Position numbers and translations under genes: made by a program | Notes under the pieces: generated by a model | Told to the model about the DNA's origin: nothing | Seen by the model: the letters and a program-made list of their open reading frames with translations, nothing else | Database searches by the model: none | Shown here: positions 17,231 through 24,970 of the stretch, in pieces | Layout of the letters: the number at the start of each line of letters is the position of its first letter | Numbering within the stretch: position 1 is the stretch's first letter | Source: Cryobacterium tagatosivorans | Lineage (GTDB): Bacteria; Actinomycetota; Actinomycetes; Actinomycetales; Microbacteriaceae | Direction: 5' to 3' | Length of the DNA: 41,489 bases | Assembly: GCF_004402215.1 (NCBI RefSeq) | Contig: NZ_SOEZ01000041.1 | Location: 1-41,489 of the forward strand

Positions 17231-18796
17231 GTGCTCGCTACTAGCCGCTGGTTCCGCTGGGCCGGGCCTCTCGCCGTCATCGTCCTGGCCGCGATCCTGC
17301 GACTCTGGAACCTGGGGCACCCGCACGAGCTCGTCTTCGACGAGACCTTCTACGTGAAGGATGCCTGGTCACTGTTCAACAACGGCTACGAGTCGAGCTG
17401 GCCGGACAAGGCCGACGCTCTCTTCGCCGCCGGGCAGACGAACGTGTTCCTCTCGGATCCGTCGTTCGTCGTGCATCCGCCGCTCGGCAAGTGGCTGATC
17501 GCCCTCGGCATGGCCTTGTGGGGCGCCGACAGCAGCTGGGGTTGGCGCATCGTGACCGCCCTGATCGGCGTACTCGCGGTCGCGCTGCTGATGCTCATCG
17601 CCCGCCGGCTGTTCGGCTCCACCCTGCTCGCGGTGATCGCCGGGTTCCTCCTGGCCATCGACGGGAACGCGATCGTGATGTCGCGGGTCGCCCTTCTCGA
17701 CAACTCGGTGATGCTCTTCGCGCTGCTCGGCTTCGGCGCGGTGTTGCTCGACCGGGACTGGCACTCGGCCCGGCTGGCCGCCCGGCTGGCCCGGCGCCGG
17801 GAGGCCGGCCGGGAGCCGGCCTGGGGACCGACGCTCTGGTGGCGGCCCTGGCTGCTCGCGGCCGGCCTCGCGTTCGGGCTGGCCAGCTCGGTCAAGTGGT
17901 CGGGCTTCTACTTCCTCGCCGCATTCGGCGTCTACGTCGTGGTCGTCGACGCCCTCGCCCGACGCCGGGCCGGCGTGCCGTTCTGGCTGAGCGCGGCCCT
18001 GCTCAAGCAGGCCCCGGCGAACTTCCTGCTGATGGTCCCGGTCGCGGCCGCCACGTTCCTGGCGTCCTGGACCGGCTGGTTCGTCACCCGGGGCGGGTAC
18101 TACCGGGACTGGGCCGAAACCGCCGGGAATGCGTGGACGGGAGCGTTCTCCTGGGTGCCGCTCCCGCTGCAGAGCTTCTGGCATTACCAGGTGGCCGCCT
18201 ACAGCTACCACGTGAACGTCGAAACACCCCATCCTTACCAGGCGAATCCGCTCACCTGGCTGTTCATGATCCGGCCGACGAGCATGTACTTCCGCTCCTC
18301 TGCCCTCGGCGAGAACGGATGCGGGTTCGCCAGTTGCGCCGAGGCGATCACCGGGATCGCCAATCCGATCATCTGGTGGGCGGCCACCCTTGCCGCCGTC
18401 TACCTCGTGTACCGGCTGGCCCGGTACCGCGAGTGGCGGGTCGGCCTCATCCTGACCGGCCTGGCCGCCGGCTACCTTCCCTGGCTGATGTACCTGAACC
18501 GCACGGTCTTCCAGTTCTACACGATCGCGTTCGAACCGTACCTGCTGCTCGGGCTGACCTTCGTCATCGGGTTGCTGCTCGGCGAACCGGGGGCTCCCGT
18601 GGCGGACGCCGAGCGGGTCGGTCCGGTGGCGGACGAGGAGCGGGCGGCACGGCTTCGGTTGGCGGGCATCCGGATCGTGCTCATTTTCCTCGCCGTGGCC
18701 GCCCTCGTGAGCGTCTTTTTCTATCCCCTGTGGACCGGATCCCAGACGCCGTTCCTGTTCTGGCAGCTGCATATTTGGCTGCCCAGCTGGCGTTGA
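17231..18796 (+). CDS. pmt: Dolichyl-phosphate-mannose-type protein O-mannosyltransferase
   Basis: A 521-residue polytopic membrane enzyme of the GT39 family. In actinobacteria Pmt transfers mannose from polyprenyl-phosphate-mannose to Ser/Thr of exported proteins during secretion. The catalytic DE pair lies in the first external loop (LVFDETFYVKDAW; D37-E38). About ten further hydrophobic helices follow, and the C-terminus ends in the conserved WLPSWR. GTG 17231 is chosen from the -10 spacing; GTG 17204 would add nine residues. It is divergent from rsmI. Likely clients in this window are the Ser/Thr/Pro-rich exported proteins at 26607 and 28216, which is inference only. Confidence 0.94.
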   Translation: MLATSRWFRWAGPLAVIVLAAILRLWNLGHPHELVFDETFYVKDAWSLFNNGYESSWPDKADALFAAGQTNVFLSDPSFVVHPPLGKWLIALGMALWGADSSWGWRIVTALIGVLAVALLMLIARRLFGSTLLAVIAGFLLAIDGNAIVMSRVALLDNSVMLFALLGFGAVLLDRDWHSARLAARLARRREAGREPAWGPTLWWRPWLLAAGLAFGLASSVKWSGFYFLAAFGVYVVVVDALARRRAGVPFWLSAALLKQAPANFLLMVPVAAATFLASWTGWFVTRGGYYRDWAETAGNAWTGAFSWVPLPLQSFWHYQVAAYSYHVNVETPHPYQANPLTWLFMIRPTSMYFRSSALGENGCGFASCAEAITGIANPIIWWAATLAAVYLVYRLARYREWRVGLILTGLAAGYLPWLMYLNRTVFQFYTIAFEPYLLLGLTFVIGLLLGEPGAPVADAERVGPVADEERAARLRLAGIRIVLIFLAVAALVSVFFYPLWTGSQTPFLFWQLHIWLPSWR

Positions 18797-18891
18797 TTCG
18801 GACCCCCGCGCCGAGCGGACATATGCCTCCACGGGCATATAGCGACTGGGAATCCAGTGTGAGTTCACCCCGTTTCCGGCGTCGGCTCCCG

Positions 18892-18897
18892 TAGAAT
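18892..18897 (+). promoter_or_regulatory. Possible -10 box of the desaturase gene
   Basis: TAGAAT matches TANNNT and would give a leader of about 60 nt before ATG 18967, which has its own ribosome site. No convincing -35 box is seen. Confidence 0.35.
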
Positions 18898-18966
18898 GAT
18901 CGGTATCTGTTCTGCGAGTAATTGCTCAATCCGCGGCTGGGAAGTCAAGATACAAACAAAGGCCCT

Positions 18967-20067
18967 ATGTCGGAAGCAATTGCCGCACCTACGGTGCGCA
19001 TCCTCAAGACCCGCCGGGGTGGCGACACCAAGAACCCCACGACCGAGTATTCGTCGCTCCTGCACACCGTGCGCAACCTGGGGCTGCTGAAGCGGGCCAC
19101 CGGTTTCTACTGGCTGGTCTTCTCGATCCTCATGGTTGCCCTCGGCGGAGCCATCACCGGTTTCGTCCTGCTCGGCCACAGCTGGTTCCAGCTGATCATC
19201 GCCGGCGTGCTCGGCATCATCCTCACCCAGTTCGCGTTCCTGGCCCATGAGGCCTCGCACCGCCAGGTGTTCGAGTCCGGCCCCGCGAACGACCGCGCCG
19301 GCCGCATCCTCGCGAACCTCTTCGTCGGCATCAGCTACGCCTGGTGGATGAACAAGCACAGCCGCCACCACGCGCAGCCCAACGTCATCGGCAAGGACCC
19401 GGACATCGAACCGGACGTGATCGTCTTTCGCGAGGAAGACGCCGCGAAGGTCAACTGGATCACCTCGTTCCTCACCCGCAAGCAGGGTTACGCGTTCTTC
19501 CCGCTGCTCATGCTCGAAGGCATCAACCTGCACATCCACGGCTTCAAGACGGTCTTCGGCCGCAAGAAGGTCGACAAGCGCTGGCTCGAGATCTCGATGC
19601 TCACCACCCGCATCGTGGCCTACCTCGCCGTGATCTTCTACTTCCTGCCGCTGGGCATGGCGTTCGCCTTCGTCGGCGTGCAGCTCGCCGTGTTCGGCGT
19701 GTACATGGGCGCCTCCTTCGCGCCCAACCACAAGGGCATGCCGATGCTGCCGCACGACAGCAAGGTCGACTTCCTGCGTCGCCAGGTGCTCACCTCGCGC
19801 AACATCCGCGGCGGCACGGTCATGGACACGTTCATGGGTGGCCTCAACTACCAGGTCGAGCACCACCTGTTCCCGAACATGGCCAGGCCGCACCTCCGCA
19901 AGGCGCAGGAAATCACCAAGGAATACTGCGAATCGCACAACATCCTCTACACGGAGACGTCGATCCTCGAGTCGTACGGCATCGTCATCGCCTACCTGAA
20001 CAAGGTCGGCCTGGCGGCCCGTGACCCGTTCGACTGCCCCATGGTCGCCCGGTTCCACCACCGTTAG
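18967..20067 (+). CDS. Membrane fatty-acid desaturase
   Basis: A 366-residue di-iron acyl desaturase of the membrane type. The three histidine boxes are HEASH (94-98), HSRHH (131-135) and QVEHH (296-300). The third box with Q in place of the first H is the form seen in front-end or actinobacterial acyl-lipid/acyl-CoA desaturases. Four hydrophobic stretches flank the boxes. It introduces a double bond into membrane fatty acids using O2 and reduced ferredoxin or similar; position specificity cannot be read. ATG 18967 has AAAGG upstream; the frame extends upstream without a better start. The leader of about 60 nt, unusual among the leaderless neighbours, may carry post-transcriptional control such as a cold response. 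A terminator-like hairpin is at 20108. Confidence 0.93.
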   Translation: MSEAIAAPTVRILKTRRGGDTKNPTTEYSSLLHTVRNLGLLKRATGFYWLVFSILMVALGGAITGFVLLGHSWFQLIIAGVLGIILTQFAFLAHEASHRQVFESGPANDRAGRILANLFVGISYAWWMNKHSRHHAQPNVIGKDPDIEPDVIVFREEDAAKVNWITSFLTRKQGYAFFPLLMLEGINLHIHGFKTVFGRKKVDKRWLEISMLTTRIVAYLAVIFYFLPLGMAFAFVGVQLAVFGVYMGASFAPNHKGMPMLPHDSKVDFLRRQVLTSRNIRGGTVMDTFMGGLNYQVEHHLFPNMARPHLRKAQEITKEYCESHNILYTETSILESYGIVIAYLNKVGLAARDPFDCPMVARFHHR

Positions 20068-20107
20068 ACGAGCGTGACGGCGCCGCCGCGGCGCCGCACC
20101 AGAGCCA

Positions 20108-20136
20108 GGCCGCTTCCCTCCGGGGAGGCGGCCTTT
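20108..20136 (+). terminator. Rho-independent-like terminator after desaturase
   Basis: GGCCGCTTCCC pairs with GGGAGGCGGCC (one mismatch) around the tetraloop TCCG and is followed by TTTCTC. It begins 40 nt after the desaturase stop. Confidence 0.65.
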
Positions 20137-20219
20137 CTCGTTGGGCGGGGGCGCTGGCCGGACTCGGTGGGCGGCTCGGCGGGCAGGGCCATGTGGGCGG
20201 GCGCGGTGGGCGGGGCACA

Positions 20220-20258
20220 GTGGCCGGGCGCGCTGGCCGGGCCCGCTGGCCAGGGGCG
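20220..20258. repeat. Three degenerate 13-bp tandem repeats
   Basis: Units of the form CTGGCCGGGCCCG lie at 20220-20232, 20233-20245 and 20246-20258 in a G-rich stretch upstream of the yeiH-like promoter. No function is assigned. Confidence 0.6.
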
Positions 20259-20272
20259 GGCATGCGGCCTTA

Positions 20273-20278
20273 TAGGCT
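20273..20278 (+). promoter_or_regulatory. -10 box, leaderless start of yeiH-like gene
   Basis: TAGGCT is followed by 6 nt and ATG 20285. There is no Shine-Dalgarno site. Confidence 0.5.
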
Positions 20279-20284
20279 GGGGCC

Positions 20285-21358
20285 ATGTGGCTGCCGGGCG
20301 TGCTCGCCGCGGCCGCCGCCGCGCTGGCGGCCTGGGGCATCCACTCGCTCGTCCCGACGGTTCCGCTGCTCACCGCGGCCGTCGCCCTCGGCATCATCGC
20401 CGCCCAGCTCCCGTTCGCCCGGCCGGCGCTGACCGGCGTGCTGGCCCCCGGGCTCGCCGTGGCGTCAACCCGCCTGATGCGCATCGGCATCGTCCTGCTC
20501 GGCCTGAAGCTCAGCCTCGTCGACATCGCCGGGCTGGGCTGGGTGGCCATCATCAGCACCGTCGGCATCGTGCTGTTCACCTTCGTCGGCACGCTCTGGC
20601 TCGGACGCCGGCTCGGGCTGCCCGGGCACCAGCCGCTGCTCATCGCCACCGGCTTCTCGGTCTGCGGCGCCTCCGCGATCGGCGCGATGAGCGGCGTGGT
20701 CAGGGCGAAGGACGAAGAGAGTGCCGTGCCGATCGCCCTGGTGACCCTGTGCGGGACCCTGGCGATCGCGGTGCTGCCGGCGCTGTGGCATCCGCTCGGA
20801 CTGAGCGACCTGCAATTCGGGCACTGGGTCGGCGCCGGCGTGCACGACGTGGGCCAGGTCGTCGCGACCGCCCAGGTGGCCGGGTCGGCCGCCCTCGCCG
20901 TCGCCGTCGTGATCAAGCTCACCCGCGTGCTCATGCTCGCGCCGCTCGTGGCCGTCGTCGCGATCAGGGAGCGTGGCCGGTTCCCGGTCGCCTCCGGCGA
21001 GCCCGTGAGGGGTCGCATATCGACCTTCGTTGGCCCCGGGAAGGTCGATTTGCGACCCCTCAGCGGGTCCGGCGACGCCGCCAACGCCGCCGCGAGCAGG
21101 CGCCCGCCGCTCGTTCCGCTGTTCGTGGCCGGCTTTATCGCCGCCGTGCTCGTGCGCACCTTCCTGCCGCTGCCCGCCGCGGTCGTCGGCGGCGCGGACA
21201 CGCTGCAGACCGCGCTCCTGGCGATGGCGCTGTTCGCGCTCGGCTCGGCCGTGCGACTCGGCGAACTCGTCCGGACCGGCGGGCGGTCGCTGCTCGTCGG
21301 CCTGCTGTCCTGGGCCCTGATCGCCCTGCTCGCGTTCGGCGCCGTGCACCTCGCCTAG
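20285..21358 (+). CDS. YeiH/UPF0324 family membrane protein
   Basis: A 357-residue protein with about ten membrane helices. The conserved UPF0324 signature is visible: GLKLSLVDIAGLG, the core GFSVCGASAIGAMSGVVRAKDEE, and GHWVGAGVHDVGQVVATAQVAG. YeiH proteins are proposed sulfate/sulfonate-type or other anion exporters; the function is not established. Between the two halves, the cytoplasmic loop after LMLAPLVAVVAIRERGR is expanded by an in-frame DNA palindrome (21006-21062) that encodes about 19 residues with no expected counterpart. Translation continues unbroken through it and the second half (PPLVPLFVAGFIAAVLVRTFLPL) is normal. The start is leaderless. Converges with the flavin oxidase. 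Confidence 0.9.
   Translation: MWLPGVLAAAAAALAAWGIHSLVPTVPLLTAAVALGIIAAQLPFARPALTGVLAPGLAVASTRLMRIGIVLLGLKLSLVDIAGLGWVAIISTVGIVLFTFVGTLWLGRRLGLPGHQPLLIATGFSVCGASAIGAMSGVVRAKDEESAVPIALVTLCGTLAIAVLPALWHPLGLSDLQFGHWVGAGVHDVGQVVATAQVAGSAALAVAVVIKLTRVLMLAPLVAVVAIRERGRFPVASGEPVRGRISTFVGPGKVDLRPLSGSGDAANAAASRRPPLVPLFVAGFIAAVLVRTFLPLPAAVVGGADTLQTALLAMALFALGSAVRLGELVRTGGRSLLVGLLSWALIALLAFGAVHLA
21006..21062. repeat. 23-bp-arm palindrome inserted in frame in the yeiH-like gene
   Basis: Arms 21006-21028 and 21040-21062 pair over 23 bp with one mismatch around an 11-nt loop. The core ACCTTC (21023-21028), 11 nt, GAAGGT (21040-21045) is the one found in the intergenic palindromes at 1821, 5091 and 21408, but the outer arms are different. 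It keeps the reading frame and falls in a cytoplasmic loop. Confidence 0.88.
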
Positions 21359-21407
21359 CGCCGCACCGCCGCCTCACCGTCGCGCCCATCAAGCGAACCG
21401 TCCGGCT

Positions 21408-21462
21408 GAGTCGCGGAGAAAGTACCTTCATCGCGGAATTGAAGGTGCTTTGTCCGCAACTG
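21408..21462. repeat. Imperfect palindrome, ACCTTC-N11-GAAGGT family
   Basis: ACCTTC (21424-21429), 11 nt, GAAGGT (21441-21446), with flanking arms that pair with a few mismatches (GCGGAGAAAGT against GCTTTGTCCGC). It lies between the converging yeiH-like and flavin oxidase genes. Confidence 0.7.
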
Positions 21463-21499
21463 AAAGCGGACGACGGGGCAACCAGCGCGCGCAGGCCGG

Positions 21500-22675
21500 T
21501 CAGCGGTGGGCGAGCCAGCCGCCGAGGCCGGGGTTCGGCAGCCGGGACAGCGCGAACCGGGCCGGCGCGGGGCCGGCGCCCGTGGCGAGGTCGGCGAGGA
21601 TCCGCCCGACCGACGGGGTGAACTTGAAGCCGTGGCCGCTGAAGCCGGCGCCGACGACGACCGGGCCGACGCGGTCGAGCACGAAGTCCTCGTCGGCGGT
21701 GGTCGTGTACGTGCAGCTGATCGGCTCGAGCGCGTCGGGGTCGGCGCCGGGCAGCCAGTCGCGCACATACCTCTGCAGCGCGGCCAGTTGCACCGGTTCC
21801 GGGGTGAAGGTCCGGGCATCCGGATCGGTGACCGGGCCGACGCCGTGCCAGCCGGCCTTGACCCCCTGCCCGGGCGTGTACATGCCGTAGACCGGCGAAT
21901 ACCAGTGGTCGTAGCGCGGGTCGGCGGGGTCGAAGGCGTGGTTGAAGCCCGGCCAGTCCACGGCGGCGCGGGCGGCCGCGTCCGGCGACCCGTCGCGCAG
22001 AGCGAAGTGCGCGGGTTGCTCCTGGCTGACGACCAGGCGCGGCACCGGCAGCACGCCGGCGAGCAGTCCGGTGGTCCAGGCGCCGACCGTCACGACCGCC
22101 CGGCGGGCGTCGAGCACACCGGTCTCGGTGGTGACGCGCACGTGGTCGTCGCCGAGCACCTCGAGCCTTAGCACGCGCGTGCCGTGCCGGACCTCGGCGC
22201 CCGCGGCGACGGCGGCGGCCTGCAGGGCGGCCACCGAGGCATCCGCGTTCAGCCGGCCGGCGTCGGGCGTGTGCAGCACCCGGCCGTCGAAACGGATGCC
22301 CGGCCAGCGCTCCCCCGCCGCCTCCGGCATCAGGAACTCGGCCCCGAGCCCCGCCCCGTGGAGCGCGTCGGCGACCCCGTCGAAGCTCGGGTTGGGGCCA
22401 TGGTTGACGATCCCGACCTGATCGAGCAGCCGGGATCCGGTCTCCGCCTCGAGCTCCCGCCAGAGCGGCAGCGCCTCGGCGAGCATCGCGACGTAGCTGG
22501 GCTCGGCGTAGGCCGTGTTGAAATTGCGGGACGCGCCATGGGAGGCGCCGTTGGCGTGCCCGGGCTCGAAGCGCTCCAGCAGCAGCACCGAGCGCCCCCG
22601 CCGGGCGAGCTGCCAGGCCGTCGCCGAGCCCATCGCCCCGCCGCCGATCACCACCGTGTCGAGTTTGTCTGCCAT
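21500..22675 (-). CDS. FAD-dependent amine oxidase, monomeric sarcosine oxidase / N-methyltryptophan oxidase type
   Basis: A 391-residue DAO-family flavoenzyme, the length of monomeric sarcosine oxidase and SolA. The N-terminal FAD site is VVIGGGAMGSATAWQLARRG (8-27) followed by LLLERFEPGHANGASHGASR. A cysteine in ISCTYTTTADEDFVLD occupies the position that covalently holds FAD in this family, and the C-terminal VGAGFSGHGFKFTPSVG closes the FAD site. The reaction would be oxidative demethylation or deamination of a secondary amino acid, releasing hydrogen peroxide; the substrate is not determined. ATG 22675 has AGGA at 7-nt spacing; the frame is open upstream without a conserved sequence. It stands alone, divergent from metY. 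Confidence 0.9.
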   Translation of the reverse strand: MADKLDTVVIGGGAMGSATAWQLARRGRSVLLLERFEPGHANGASHGASRNFNTAYAEPSYVAMLAEALPLWRELEAETGSRLLDQVGIVNHGPNPSFDGVADALHGAGLGAEFLMPEAAGERWPGIRFDGRVLHTPDAGRLNADASVAALQAAAVAAGAEVRHGTRVLRLEVLGDDHVRVTTETGVLDARRAVVTVGAWTTGLLAGVLPVPRLVVSQEQPAHFALRDGSPDAAARAAVDWPGFNHAFDPADPRYDHWYSPVYGMYTPGQGVKAGWHGVGPVTDPDARTFTPEPVQLAALQRYVRDWLPGADPDALEPISCTYTTTADEDFVLDRVGPVVVGAGFSGHGFKFTPSVGRILADLATGAGPAPARFALSRLPNPGLGGWLAHR

Positions 22676-22883
22676 GGGAACATCCTGCCGCACGCGGCGG
22701 CCGCGGCCGGGGTCGAAGCCGGGCTGAAGCTGTGGCCGCGCGCGAGCCGCGCCCGAACTGCGCCGCTTTGCGGGTGGCGGAGCTCGCGCGCAGCGGCGCA
22801 CGGCCCGCGTCGCCAGCGCAGCCCGCGCCGGGCATCCGTTTCGCCCTGTTACACGCCGCCGCGCCCGCGCTCGACCGTTTCGG

Positions 22884-22889
22884 TAGCGT
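22884..22889 (+). promoter_or_regulatory. -10 box, leaderless start of metY
   Basis: TAGCGT is followed by 6 nt and ATG 22896. The same hexamer and spacing precede the rhodanese gene. Confidence 0.55.
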
Positions 22890-22895
22890 GAGGCC

Positions 22896-24191
22896 ATGGC
22901 AGATCGCGAGTACGGCTTCAAGACCCGGGCAATCCACGCCGGGAACATCCCCGATGCGGTGACCGGCGCCCGCGCGCTGCCGATCTACCAGACGAGCGCC
23001 TTCGTCTTCGACGACACCGCGGATGCCGCGGCCCGCTTCGCCCTGCAGAAGTACGGCAACGTTTACTCCCGCCTGGCCAACCCCACGGTCGCTGCGTTCG
23101 AGGAACGGATCGCCAGCCTGGAGGGCGGCCTCGGCGCCGTCGCCACGGCGAGCGGCCTGTCCGCGCAGTACATCACCTTCGCCAGCCTGGCCGGCTCCGG
23201 CGACCACATCGTCTCGAGCGCCAACCTGTACGGCGGCTCGATCACCCAGCTCGACGTGACCCTGCGCCGCTTCGGCATCGACACGACGTTCGTGCGGAGC
23301 TCGGACCCCGCCGACTACGCCGCGGCGATCACCGACAAGACCAAGCTGATCTTCGCCGAAACCGTCGCGAACCCGTCCGGCGAGATCGCCGACATCGAGG
23401 GGCTCGCCGAGGTGGCGCACGCCGCCGGCATCCCGCTGATCATCGACTCGACCGTCGCCACGCCCTACCTGACCCGCCCGTTCGAGTGGGGCGCCGACGT
23501 CGTCATCCACTCGGCGACGAAGTTCCTCGGCGGGCACGGCACCACCCTCGGCGGCGTGGTCGTCGAGAGCGGCCGTTTCCACTGGCACAGCGACAAGTTC
23601 CCGCTGTTCGGCGAGCCGGTGCCGAGCTACGGCGGCCTGCAGTGGTCGGGCAACTTCGGCGAGTACGCGTTCCTCACCCGCCTCCGCGCCGAGCAGCTGC
23701 GCGACATCGGGCCGACCCTCGCCCCGCACTCCGCGTTCCTGCTCGCGCAGGGCGTCGAGACGCTGCCGTTCCGCATGCAGGCGCACGTCGACAACGCCCG
23801 CGCGGTCGCCGAATGGCTCGAGGCCGACCCGCGCGTCGCCTCCGTCAACTGGGCCGGGCTGCCGAGCCACCCGCACTACGAGCGCGGACTCAAGTACCTG
23901 CCCAAGGGCCCCGGCTCGGTCTTCACCTTCGACGTCGTCGGCGGCCGCGACGCCGGGCGGACCTTCATCGACTCGGTCAACCTGGCCAGCCACCTCGCCA
24001 ACATCGGCGACGCGAAGACGCTGGTGATTCATCCGGCCTCGACCACCCACGCGCAGCTCACCGCGCAGCAACTGGTCGACGCTGGCGTGCAGCCCGGCGG
24101 CGTGCGGATTAGCGTGGGCATCGAAGACGTTGACGACATCATCTACGATCTCGACCAGGCCCTCGCCCAGGCCGTGGGAGGAAGCAAATGA
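22896..24191 (+). CDS. metY: O-acetylhomoserine sulfhydrylase (aminocarboxypropyltransferase)
   Basis: A 431-residue PLP enzyme of the Cys/Met metabolism family, the long MetY form. It makes homocysteine from O-acetylhomoserine and sulfide, the direct-sulfhydrylation route to methionine. Features are the start GFKTRAIHAGNIPDAVTGARALPIYQT, YSRLANPTVAAFEERIASLEGG, the PLP-nitrogen Asp in IIDSTVATP (D184) and the Schiff-base lysine K209 in HSATKFLGGHGTT. Leaderless ATG. It overlaps the next gene by ATGA, so metY and the CoA-binding protein are co-translated. It complements methionine uptake by metQNI elsewhere in the window. Confidence 0.95.
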   Translation: MADREYGFKTRAIHAGNIPDAVTGARALPIYQTSAFVFDDTADAAARFALQKYGNVYSRLANPTVAAFEERIASLEGGLGAVATASGLSAQYITFASLAGSGDHIVSSANLYGGSITQLDVTLRRFGIDTTFVRSSDPADYAAAITDKTKLIFAETVANPSGEIADIEGLAEVAHAAGIPLIIDSTVATPYLTRPFEWGADVVIHSATKFLGGHGTTLGGVVVESGRFHWHSDKFPLFGEPVPSYGGLQWSGNFGEYAFLTRLRAEQLRDIGPTLAPHSAFLLAQGVETLPFRMQAHVDNARAVAEWLEADPRVASVNWAGLPSHPHYERGLKYLPKGPGSVFTFDVVGGRDAGRTFIDSVNLASHLANIGDAKTLVIHPASTTHAQLTAQQLVDAGVQPGGVRISVGIEDVDDIIYDLDQALAQAVGGSK

Positions 24192-24823
24192 GCACCGCGA
24201 CCACCATCACCGACCCGGACGCCATCACCCCGGCTGCCACCCAGGCGGATGCCGCGCCCGGCGTCACCGAGACCGTGCAGCTGGCCAACGGCCTGAGCTG
24301 CGACGTCCCGGCCGACTCCCCGCTGGCGAAGCTGCTGCACTCGCAGCGCACCTGGATCGGACCCGACGCCAAGGCGCGGCTGAAGATCCTGCGCGCGGCA
24401 AAGTCCGTCGCCATCGTCGGCGCGTCGCCGAACCCCGCCCGCTCGAGCTATTTCGTCGGCACCTACCTGCAGCAGTCGAGCGACTACACCGTCTACTTCG
24501 TGAACCCGAACGCCGACACGATCCTCGGCGAGAAGGCCTACCCCGACCTGGCCTCGCTGCCCGAAGTGCCCGACATCGTGGTGGTCTTCCGGCGCGGCAG
24601 CGACATCCCGGCGGTCATCGACGACGTCGTCGCGTCCGGCGCCCCGACGATCTGGGTGCAGCTGGGCATCTGGAACCAGGATGCCGCAGAGTACGGCGAG
24701 TCGAAGGGGCTCACCGTAGTGATGGACCGCTGCATCAAGATCGAGCACGCCCGCTTCAACGGGGGCCTGCACCTGCTCGGCTTCGACACCGGCCAGATCA
24801 CCGCCCGCAAAACCATCCGTTAG
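24188..24823 (+). CDS. CoA-binding (YccU-type) protein coupled to metY
   Basis: A 211-residue protein built on one CoA_binding_2 Rossmann domain (about 75-200): VAIVGASPNPARSSYFVG, YFVNPNADTILGEKAYPDLASLPEVPDIVVVFRR, then WVQLGIWNQDAAEYGESKGLTVVMDRCIKIEH. The cysteine in MDRC is conserved in this family. An N-terminal part of about 70 residues is variable. It begins at ATG 24188 inside the metY stop (ATGA), with GGAGG just upstream. The biochemical role is not known; the tight pairing with O-acetylhomoserine sulfhydrylase suggests a role in sulfur assimilation or binding an acyl-CoA linked to O-acetylhomoserine supply, which is inference. A palindrome follows the stop. Confidence 0.9.
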   Translation: MSTATTITDPDAITPAATQADAAPGVTETVQLANGLSCDVPADSPLAKLLHSQRTWIGPDAKARLKILRAAKSVAIVGASPNPARSSYFVGTYLQQSSDYTVYFVNPNADTILGEKAYPDLASLPEVPDIVVVFRRGSDIPAVIDDVVASGAPTIWVQLGIWNQDAAEYGESKGLTVVMDRCIKIEHARFNGGLHLLGFDTGQITARKTIR

Positions 24824-24836
24824 CCCACCCCCCACC

Positions 24837-24903
24837 CCCCGCGAAAACGCAGTTGTGCGCGTTCTGACGGCCGAATAACGCGCATAACTGCGGTTTCGCG
24901 GGG
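24837..24903. repeat. 27-bp-arm palindrome with 13- to 17-nt loop (family B)
   Basis: Arms 24837-24863 and 24877-24903 pair over 27 bp with two mismatches. Counted as in the copy at 9908-9972, the loop between GCGCG and CGCGC is again 17 nt and again holds CCGAAT. It lies between the CoA-binding gene and serine dehydratase (tandem). Confidence 0.85.
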
Positions 24904-24957
24904 AGGAATGGGGCGAGAACGAGCGATCCGCGCACGATTTATGCGCGACGGGCCCCG

Positions 24958-24963
24958 TAACAT
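24958..24963 (+). promoter_or_regulatory. -10 box, leaderless start of serine dehydratase
   Basis: TAACAT is followed by 7 nt and GTG 24971. This spacing supports GTG 24971 over ATG 24908 and ATG 24962, which lie upstream in the same frame. Confidence 0.45.
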
Positions 24964-24970
24964 GGGGGGC

